Source of the DNA: a virus
Length of the DNA: 64,000 nucleotides
Direction: 5' to 3' (one strand)
IMG/VR virus record: IMGVR_UViG_3300032782_000001
Location: 370,404-434,403 of that record
In this document: positions 60,372 to 64,000 of the stretch, piece after piece
How the letters are laid out: each line of letters begins with the position of its first letter
Numbering within the stretch: position 1 is the stretch's first letter
Program-made: the position numbers and the translations under genes
Notes under the pieces: generated by a model
Told to the model about the DNA's origin: nothing
The model's database searches: none
The model's input: only the letters and a program-made list of their open reading frames with translations

Positions 60372-60608
60372 TTAGGGCACTTCCATCCGGACGGTGATTT
60401 GGTCGTCCTTCCCTTCCCATCCGTCCGGGTGCGCGTCGTAGAAGCCATCCCGGACTTCGAGGTTGCCCACGAGGACGCCCGACTCGTCCTGCTCGGTGTG
60501 GAATTCCCCGACCGCCGTATGCCACGCCACGATGTTCTTAGCGCGTCGGATCGCTTCGTCCGACGTCATGGTGTCCGGCTTCTCGATCCCGATGAAGACC
60601 ATTTCCAT
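60372..60608 (-). CDS. small hypothetical protein
   Basis: A 78-residue acidic protein (AIRRAKNIVAWHTAVGEFHT) with no recognised family. Standard cassette upstream. Confidence 0.65.
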   Translation of the reverse strand: MEMVFIGIEKPDTMTSDEAIRRAKNIVAWHTAVGEFHTEQDESGVLVGNLEVRDGFYDAHPDGWEGKDDQITVRMEVP

Positions 60609-60626
60609 CTCGTCACCTCCAGCCAG

Positions 60627-60654
60627 GAATACGGCCGGAGGTGCGAGATTTACA
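60627..60654 (-). promoter_or_regulatory. GC-region promoter, gene at 60608
   Basis: TGTAAATCT, then 14 bases, then TATTC on the minus strand, followed by GGAGGTGACG and ATG. Confidence 0.75.
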
Positions 60655-60659
60655 GGCCT

Positions 60660-60875
60660 TCAGGCTGCGAACCGGGTTGCTTCCTCGGCGAAGACCGAGA
60701 GAACGTCGGCCGCTTCCTCGAGTTCGGTCTCGAGGAAATCGACCTGTGCCTGGTTGTATTCCAAGTCCTCGTAGTCGGTGTAGCCCTCCGCGTCCGTGGA
60801 CGCTGCGTGAGCCGCCTCGTACGCATCCCCGATGGCCATTCCGAGCAGCGAATCCCTGGCGATCACCTTCTCCAT
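60660..60875 (-). CDS. small acidic helical protein
   Basis: A 71-residue, strongly acidic protein (DYEDLEYNQAQVDFLETELE). Acidic small proteins of early phage regions often act by binding host proteins or as DNA mimics; that is only a possibility here. Confidence 0.65.
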   Translation of the reverse strand: MEKVIARDSLLGMAIGDAYEAAHAASTDAEGYTDYEDLEYNQAQVDFLETELEEAADVLSVFAEEATRFAA

Positions 60876-60894
60876 TGTCGTCACCTCCGACCAG

Positions 60895-60922
60895 GAATAC
60901 GACGGAGAACGCAGGATTTACA
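60895..60922 (-). promoter_or_regulatory. GC-region promoter, gene at 60875
   Basis: TGTAAATCC, then 14 bases, then TATTC on the minus strand, followed by GGAGGTGACG and ATG. Confidence 0.78.
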
Positions 60923-60962
60923 AGTCTGAAGCGGCGCGCGGCGGATTTCTGCTCTGCCCGGA

Positions 60963-61033
60963 GGATCCGGCGGGATTCGAACCCGCGACCATGGGGTTAA
61001 AAGCCCCTAGCTCTACCCCTGAGCTACGGATCC
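60963..61033 (-). tRNA. tRNA-Lys (anticodon UUU)
   Basis: A 71-nt cloverleaf. A perfect 7-bp acceptor stem (GGATCCG/CGGATCC), a GCTC/GAGC D-stem, an anticodon loop CTTTTAA giving UUU, and a GCGGG TTCGAAT CCCGC T-arm. The top pair of the anticodon stem is A-A. No CCA is encoded. It reads AAA/AAG codons, which would matter if the GC-rich host lacks enough of this tRNA for the AT-richer phage genes. Confidence 0.93.
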
Positions 61034-61035
61034 AA

Positions 61036-61051
61036 TGTTTCACGTGAAAAC
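61036..61051. promoter_or_regulatory. parS-like palindrome
   Basis: TGTTTCACGTGAAAAC matches the bacterial ParB-binding parS consensus TGTTTCACGTGAAACA at the first 14 of 16 positions, centred on CACGTG. No ParB gene is visible in the window. It sits two bases from the tRNA gene. Confidence 0.4.
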
Positions 61052-61084
61052 ATCGGGACGGCGGGTGTAGTGACCCGCCGTCCC
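61047..61084 (-). terminator. strong hairpin before tRNA-Lys
   Basis: On the minus strand a perfect 12-bp stem (GGGACGGCGGGT/ACCCGCCGTCCC) with a 6-base loop, then GATGTTTTC. Probable rho-independent terminator of the gene ending at 61096, or a structure separating it from the tRNA. Confidence 0.6.
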
Positions 61085-61095
61085 TTGGGGTTGTG

Positions 61096-61281
61096 TCAGC
61101 CCACGCCGTAGACCGCCATGTGCTCGATCCACGGATGGACGCGGACCCCACGCTTGGTCGGGGGCGGCGGTTCCGTGGCCCATGCCGCGTACGCCTTGCA
61201 GTCTTCGCACTCCCCGCAAGGCTCCGGCTCGCCCGTGCAGACCTTGGAATCCTCGACCGGCGCATTGAACCTCGTGTTCAT
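61096..61281 (-). CDS. small Cys-containing protein
   Basis: A 61-residue protein with CTGEPEPCGECEDC, a four-Cys cluster possibly binding zinc. Standard cassette upstream; terminator hairpin downstream. Function unknown. Confidence 0.65.
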   Translation of the reverse strand: MNTRFNAPVEDSKVCTGEPEPCGECEDCKAYAAWATEPPPPTKRGVRVHPWIEHMAVYGVG

Positions 61282-61300
61282 CGTCATCACCTCCGACCAT

Positions 61301-61328
61301 GAATACGGCCGGAGGCGACGGATTTACA
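61301..61328 (-). promoter_or_regulatory. GC-region promoter, gene at 61281
   Basis: TGTAAATCC, then 14 bases, then TATTC on the minus strand, followed by GGAGGTGATG and ATG. Confidence 0.77.
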
Positions 61329-61596
61329 CCTCGCGGATTTGGTCTCGCGCCTCGCGCTTGTGGAACTGGCGACGCACCTTGCCCACCAGCTGCTTGACGC
61401 GGTGCGTCGACCGACCACCAGTAGCGGCAGTGCTGTAGCGGTCGAGGTGGCCGTCGCGGAAGGTCGCGCAGATCTCCGAGCCGAAGTGGCCGGCTTGGAA
61501 GCGTTGACCGATCGTCATCTTCGGATGGTTGCGCGACGGCTCCGAGAGCCACTTCGTGTACCGCATCGTGGGAACCTTGCGCGTCGTCCTTGCCAT
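61324..61596 (-). CDS. small basic protein
   Basis: A 90-residue, strongly basic protein (MARTTRKVPTMRYTKWLSEP, VGKVRRQFHKREARDQ). Nucleic-acid binding is plausible from charge. Its 3' end overlaps the next promoter's -35. Confidence 0.65.
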   Translation of the reverse strand: MARTTRKVPTMRYTKWLSEPSRNHPKMTIGQRFQAGHFGSEICATFRDGHLDRYSTAATGGRSTHRVKQLVGKVRRQFHKREARDQIREV

Positions 61597-61601
61597 CTCG
61601 A

Positions 61602-61790
61602 TCACCTCCGTTTCTGAGTACGCGACCGAGAGTTGGACTTGCAACTCCAAAACACCGTCAAGTACGGGCCGACGTACGAGCGGTCTGACTTCAGGAGCTT
61701 GTTGCCCATCTTCTCGAGAAAGGCGTCAATCTCCTCGTCCGAGTCGAAGCGCTTGCTGTGCTCGTAGTCCACCCCATCCAACATTGGCAT
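61602..61790 (-). CDS. small hypothetical protein
   Basis: A 62-residue protein with an acidic helix (DSDEEIDAFLEKMGNKLL) and a basic tail (KSNSRSRTQKRR). Standard cassette upstream. Its coding end carries the next gene's promoter and Shine-Dalgarno. Confidence 0.62.
   Translation of the reverse strand: MPMLDGVDYEHSKRFDSDEEIDAFLEKMGNKLLKSDRSYVGPYLTVFWSCKSNSRSRTQKRR
61616..61642 (-). promoter_or_regulatory. GC-region promoter, gene at 61596
   Basis: GCAAGTCC, then 14 bases, then TACTC on the minus strand, inside the end of the upstream gene, followed by GGAGGTGATC and ATG. Confidence 0.7.
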
Positions 61791-61808
61791 GTTGTCACCT
61801 CCAATTTG

Positions 61809-61835
61809 GAATACGACGGAGAAGGCCGGACTTGC
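61809..61835 (-). promoter_or_regulatory. GC-region promoter, gene at 61790
   Basis: GCAAGTCC, then 14 bases, then TATTC on the minus strand, followed by GGAGGTGAC and ATG. The -35 is within a GGCCGG/CCGGCC hairpin (61824-61843). Confidence 0.75.
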
Positions 61836-61852
61836 GCCCGGCCCTTGCCCGA

Positions 61853-61987
61853 TCAGCCCACAGGCCCGCGCACCTCGCAGGCGAGCCAGACCAGACCGTG
61901 CCAGACCCCCTGGCGCCGGAAGTACGCGATCCAGCCCCCGAACTCCTCCGAAACGAGCCGCGGCAACCGCACGAGACGAGAAACCAT
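61853..61987 (-). CDS. very small protein
   Basis: A 44-residue protein found from its cassette: MVSRLVRLPRLVSEEFGGWI, with a Trp-rich end (QGVWHGLVWLACEV). The ATG follows GGAGGTGGCGGAC and a promoter match, so it is expressed by the same rule as its neighbours. Function unknown. Confidence 0.6.
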   Translation of the reverse strand: MVSRLVRLPRLVSEEFGGWIAYFRRQGVWHGLVWLACEVRGPVG

Positions 61988-62006
61988 GTCCGCCACCTCC
62001 GGCCGA

Positions 62007-62033
62007 GGATACGACCGGAGGTGGCGGATTTGC
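62007..62033 (-). promoter_or_regulatory. GC-region promoter, gene at 61987
   Basis: GCAAATCC, then 14 bases, then TATCC on the minus strand, followed by GGAGGTGGCG and ATG. Confidence 0.72.
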
Positions 62034-62035
62034 GG

Positions 62036-62224
62036 TCAGGTGAGCTTGGTGCGGAGCCCGTCCTCGTCCTCGTACTCGAGGTCCGTGAGGTGCGTGTGCG
62101 GTCCGACGCACTGGCCGACGGGCACGTGCTTGACGATTCGCGTCTTCGGCTTGGCGGTCTTGTCCGCGTCGAGACGGGCCTTCTGGCAGAGCGTGTCGTA
62201 GTCGTCCAAGAGCTTCGTGTTCAT
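62036..62224 (-). CDS. small hypothetical protein, paralogue of gene at 59805
   Basis: A 62-residue protein (KARLDADKTAKPKTRIVKHV, LEYEDEDG) nearly colinear with the 59805-60032 product. The duplicated pair suggests a dosage or specificity advantage in early infection. Standard cassette. Confidence 0.7.
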   Translation of the reverse strand: MNTKLLDDYDTLCQKARLDADKTAKPKTRIVKHVPVGQCVGPHTHLTDLEYEDEDGLRTKLT

Positions 62225-62242
62225 CGAATCACCTCCGACTGA

Positions 62243-62269
62243 GAGTACGGCGGAGAGGGCCGGACTTGC
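62243..62269 (-). promoter_or_regulatory. GC-region promoter, gene at 62224
   Basis: GCAAGTCC, then 14 bases, then TACTC on the minus strand, followed by GGAGGTGATT and ATG. Confidence 0.73.
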
Positions 62270-62278
62270 GCCCGGCCC
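62257..62278 (-). terminator. GC-rich hairpin overlapping the -35
   Basis: Arms GGGCCGG and CCGGCCC with an 8-base loop containing the -35 GCAAGT, placed just after the stop of the gene at 62287. Confidence 0.45.
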
Positions 62279-62286
62279 CCGGCCCT

Positions 62287-62526
62287 TCAGGGCGCCTCGA
62301 CCATCAGGTCCAGAAACGCCTGGCCATCCGGCGTAAGCGCTTCGGCGTCCACGAAGCCCACAGCCGTCTGCCGGGTCCGCAAGTCGGCCGTCTGTCCCTC
62401 GGCCGTCTCGCCCACGGTGAGGCGGTCCGAGAAGAGGCCGGCCTGCGTCCCATCCGCCCAACAGACCGCGATCGTCAGGCCCAGGCCCAGGCTGTCCGCG
62501 AACACCGCCTTGTTCGTCAATTTCAT
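62287..62526 (-). CDS. small hypothetical protein
   Basis: A 79-residue beta/alpha protein (FADSLGLGLTIAVCWADGTQ; LTPDGQAFLDLMVEAP). No family recognised. Standard cassette. Confidence 0.65.
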   Translation of the reverse strand: MKLTNKAVFADSLGLGLTIAVCWADGTQAGLFSDRLTVGETAEGQTADLRTRQTAVGFVDAEALTPDGQAFLDLMVEAP

Positions 62527-62545
62527 CGTCGTCACCTCCGACCAG

Positions 62546-62573
62546 GAATACGGCAGGACGGGCGGGATTTACA
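62546..62573 (-). promoter_or_regulatory. GC-region promoter, gene at 62526
   Basis: TGTAAATCC, then 14 bases, then TATTC on the minus strand, followed by GGAGGTGACG and ATG. Confidence 0.78.
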
Positions 62574-62612
62574 CGACGCGGGCCGGGTTGTAAATCCCCC
62601 GGCCCGCGTCGT
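62573..62612. terminator. 14-bp perfect hairpin between genes
   Basis: Arms ACGACGCGGGCCGG and CCGGCCCGCGTCGT with a 12-base loop. It follows the stop of the gene at 62622 and can form on both strands. The loop and right arm contain a plus-strand promoter match. Confidence 0.55.
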
Positions 62613-62616
62613 ATTC
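62589..62616 (+). promoter_or_regulatory. GC-region promoter match pointing antisense to gene 62622-62972
   Basis: TGTAAATCC, then 14 bases, then TATTC on the plus strand, a full match to the family. No GGAGG or start codon follows; transcription would run antisense through the gene at 62622. Confidence 0.5.
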
Positions 62617-62621
62617 GGATC

Positions 62622-62972
62622 TCAGTGGCAGCGGAGCGTAACCGTCCGGCTGCCCCACGCGCCCTGGCCGCTGCCGGGCTTCGCGTTCCAGAGCGCACCG
62701 ACCTCTCGGGTCTCGCCGTCGTTGCAGGGGGCCGCTTGCACGTGGACCGCCTTGGGCGCGGGGCGCGGCTTGGACGCCACGATCGTGATCGGGATCTCGA
62801 GGGGCGCGGGCTCGTCGTGGGCCTTCTCGGGCGCCGGTGCGGGCTTGGGCGCCTCCTGCGTGGCCACGGGCGCCGCCTTGGCCGTGGGCTCCACGAACGT
62901 GCTTCCGAGCCAGACGCTCGCGGCCGCCGCCAGGATCCACGCGCCGATCGTCGCCATCGTCTTCTTCGTCAT
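62622..62972 (-). CDS. small exported or membrane-anchored Pro-rich protein
   Basis: A 116-residue protein with an N-terminal hydrophobic segment (MATIGAWILAAAASVWLG), a Pro/Ala-rich body (QEAPKPAPAPEKAHDEPAP) and a C-terminal domain with two Cys. Same plan as the gene at 59095. It probably acts at the envelope. Confidence 0.65.
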   Translation of the reverse strand: MTKKTMATIGAWILAAAASVWLGSTFVEPTAKAAPVATQEAPKPAPAPEKAHDEPAPLEIPITIVASKPRPAPKAVHVQAAPCNDGETREVGALWNAKPGSGQGAWGSRTVTLRCH

Positions 62973-62991
62973 GATCATCACCTCCATCCCC

Positions 62992-63018
62992 CGATACGAC
63001 GACGAGCCGCAGACTTCC
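62992..63018 (-). promoter_or_regulatory. GC-region promoter, gene at 62972
   Basis: GGAAGTCT, then 14 bases, then TATCG on the minus strand, then GGAGGTGATG and ATG. It is part of a 36-bp direct repeat. Confidence 0.65.
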
Positions 63019-63029
63019 GAACCCGGCAG
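62994..63029. repeat. 36-bp direct repeat, copy 1
   Basis: Identical to 63356-63391. It spans the promoter core of two small genes, so it is a recent promoter duplication. Confidence 0.8.
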
Positions 63030-63109
63030 GCCTATGCAAATTGTTGCAAGTTGGAAGTATTGGAGGACGGAGGGGGCTTGCGTGTCTCGTTCCAATTGCA
63101 AGACATGAC

Positions 63110-63144
63110 GATGCCCAGACTCCGTAAATTGGAGCCCGGGCATC
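63110..63144 (-). terminator. imperfect hairpin after gene 63153-63335
   Basis: Outer arms GATGCCC/GGGCATC and inner CTCC/GGAG around GTAAATT, just past the stop at 63153. No U-tract; tentative. Confidence 0.35.
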
Positions 63145-63152
63145 GTATGCGT

Positions 63153-63335
63153 TCAGCGGCAGCCGCGTGCGTTGAACCGCGGGTCTCGCTCGTGGTTCTT
63201 CTGCCACGTGGTGGGCCGCTTGGCTCCTGCGTCGCGCGGCGCGCTGGCGAGGAGCCTTTCGTAGAAGCCGGGCTCCTTGTCGTGGCAGCCTTCGGGCGGC
63301 GAGCATCGCAACGTGTCGGGTTCTTGGTCGTCCAT
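63153..63335 (-). CDS. small hypothetical protein
   Basis: A 60-residue Cys-containing basic protein (LRCSPPEGCHDKEPGFYERL; RFNARGCR). Standard cassette upstream, divergent from the plus-strand gene at 63444. Function unknown. Confidence 0.62.
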   Translation of the reverse strand: MDDQEPDTLRCSPPEGCHDKEPGFYERLLASAPRDAGAKRPTTWQKNHERDPRFNARGCR

Positions 63336-63353
63336 CGCGTCACCTCCGCCCAC

Positions 63354-63380
63354 GCATACGACGACGAGCCGCAGACTTCC
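63354..63380 (-). promoter_or_regulatory. GC-region promoter, gene at 63335
   Basis: GGAAGTCT, then 14 bases, then TATGC on the minus strand, followed by GGAGGTGACG and ATG. Confidence 0.65.
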
Positions 63381-63391
63381 GAACCCGGCAG
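63356..63391. repeat. 36-bp direct repeat, copy 2
   Basis: Identical to 62994-63029, covering the promoter of the gene at 63335. Confidence 0.8.
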
Positions 63392-63397
63392 CGGGCC

Positions 63398-63424
63398 GCA
63401 AATTGTGCTGTGGGTGCCGTATCA
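63398..63424 (+). promoter_or_regulatory. GC-region promoter, gene at 63444
   Basis: GCAAATTG, then 14 bases, then TATCA on the plus strand, followed by GGAGGTGACGACA and ATG. Confidence 0.65.
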
Positions 63425-63443
63425 CTGGTTGGAGGTGACGACA

Positions 63444-63971
63444 ATGAACCAGGACATCGACACGCAGGTTTCGGATTCTCTCTTCGGCGCGGCTCTCGTT
63501 CAGGCGGTTCTCGCGGAGCCCGAGACCACGGAGCCCTGCCCCGCGACGGCCCGCTCGGCCAAGCCCGCGGAAATCCAGCCCGCCACGGCGTACTCCAAGT
63601 CGGAGGTGACGACGATGAACCAGAACAGCTACCCGTTCCGCAGCAAGGCCCAGATCGCAGCAGCTCTCGCCGAAAGCGCGCCCTTCCGCCTCGAGTGCCT
63701 CGGCATCCTGTTCGATCGCCAGACGGCGTACGAACAGAGCTCCGAGACCACGCTCAACCGCAACCGCCAGGGCTTCATGAGCTCGCACGCCGTCCACGGC
63801 TGCCGCATCGCCAAGAAGATGCGGGCCGGCGAGGAGCTCACCGCCGAGGATCTCGATCGCGTCGCGACGATCGTGCCGCGCTACACCCGCCAGCTCGCCG
63901 AGCACTTCCGCCACGAGGCGGTTGCGGCGAACCCGGCCCTCAAGGCGGCGGCCGCAGTCTTCGGGGTCTGA
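63444..63971 (+). CDS. hypothetical protein, long form (contains a nested gene)
   Basis: A 175-residue protein. The first 57 residues (MNQDIDTQVSDSLFGAALVQ onward) are joined in frame to a complete 118-residue protein beginning MNQNSYPFRSKAQIAA. The junction encodes a second promoter, Shine-Dalgarno and ATG, and both parts begin MNQ. This looks like an upstream gene whose stop was lost, or a partial tandem duplication. Function unknown. Confidence 0.6.
   Translation: MNQDIDTQVSDSLFGAALVQAVLAEPETTEPCPATARSAKPAEIQPATAYSKSEVTTMNQNSYPFRSKAQIAAALAESAPFRLECLGILFDRQTAYEQSSETTLNRNRQGFMSSHAVHGCRIAKKMRAGEELTAEDLDRVATIVPRYTRQLAEHFRHEAVAANPALKAAAAVFGV
63569..63595 (+). promoter_or_regulatory. GC-region promoter inside a coding frame, gene at 63615
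   Basis: GGAAATCC, then 14 bases, then TACTC on the plus strand, followed by GGAGGTGACGACG and ATG at 63615, all inside the longer frame. Confidence 0.7.
63615..63971 (+). CDS. hypothetical protein, nested short form
   Basis: A 118-residue protein with SKAQIAAALAESAPFRLECL, RNRQGFMSSHAVHGCRIAKK and RYTRQLAEHFRHEAV. It looks like a compact, well-folded helical protein and is probably the main product, since it has the full cassette. No function recognised. Confidence 0.65.
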   Translation: MNQNSYPFRSKAQIAAALAESAPFRLECLGILFDRQTAYEQSSETTLNRNRQGFMSSHAVHGCRIAKKMRAGEELTAEDLDRVATIVPRYTRQLAEHFRHEAVAANPALKAAAAVFGV

Positions 63972-64000
63972 GATCGGACCAGGGGGGCGCGTAACCGGAA

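Noticed and set aside
61036-61051. Restriction-site-like or E-box palindrome of no meaning.
   Set aside because: Not fully rejected: chance cannot be excluded for 14 of 16 matches, so it is kept as a low-confidence parS-like site.
59446-63424. Regularly recurring sequence resembling a repeat array (CRISPR-like).
   Set aside because: The copies are variable, lie on both strands and always sit just before start codons with a Shine-Dalgarno; spacers are genes. They are promoters and leaders.
62625-63443. Long plus-strand open frame upstream of the gene at 63444.
   Set aside because: It is antisense to two well-supported minus-strand genes with cassettes and reads as low-complexity Arg/Gly/Ala; only the part from 63444 has start signals.

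Overview
The window reads as part of a large tailed double-stranded DNA phage genome. Genes are tightly packed with ATGA-type overlaps. Phage-style replication, nucleotide-metabolism, transcription-takeover and lysis genes are mixed with many small zinc-ribbon proteins. No rRNA, ribosomal protein or host housekeeping cluster is visible. No capsid, portal, terminase, tail or integrase gene was recognised either, so 'phage' is an inference from gene content and layout, and the virion genes must lie outside.

Layout. (1) 0-8.1 kb, minus strand: 5'-3' exonuclease, NusG-like factor, DnaX, then an unexpected membrane cassette (ABC ATPase, permease, OmpA-fused binding protein, two coiled-coil proteins). 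(2) 8.2-20 kb, mostly minus: primase, sliding clamp, SMC-type half-ATPase, Cas4-like nuclease, Mre11/SbcD, RecD2-like helicase, and an NAD-dependent ligase split into two genes on opposite strands. (3) 20-31 kb, mostly minus: HPRT, class II ribonucleotide reductase, clamp-loader delta and delta', one clear and one possible sigma-like factor, and an exported lytic transglycosylase behind a promoter with two palindromes. (4) 31.6-51 kb, mostly plus: PurZ-like synthetase, double ThyX, PAS-membrane protein, DUF488, MazG-like hydrolase, papain-like protease, lipoprotein, DUF4082-like surface pair, 5'-nucleotidase, endolysin, DNA glycosylase, dNMP kinase, DHH phosphoesterase. (5) 51-58.9 kb, mostly minus: receiver-domain protein, PARG-like hydrolase, SF2 helicase, an HTH/sigma-4/KOW fusion and small proteins. 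(6) 59-64 kb: visibly GC-rich, very small genes, nearly every one with its own near-identical promoter plus Shine-Dalgarno cassette, and a tRNA-Lys(UUU).

How it fits together. The PurZ-type enzyme has Ser in place of the catalytic Asp of PurA. With the MazG-like hydrolase and dNMP kinase it points to DNA in which 2-aminoadenine (Z) replaces adenine; DatZ and the replicative polymerase were not found here. DnaX, delta, delta' and clamp imply a bacterial-type Pol III replisome supplied by the phage. NusG, sigma-like and KOW/XRE proteins suggest stepwise redirection of host RNA polymerase. The 59-64 kb block looks like an early host-takeover region of independently transcribed short genes.

Start codons were chosen by Shine-Dalgarno position and neighbour overlap where visible; several are GTG or TTG. 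Functions are from motif recognition by eye, without database searches.
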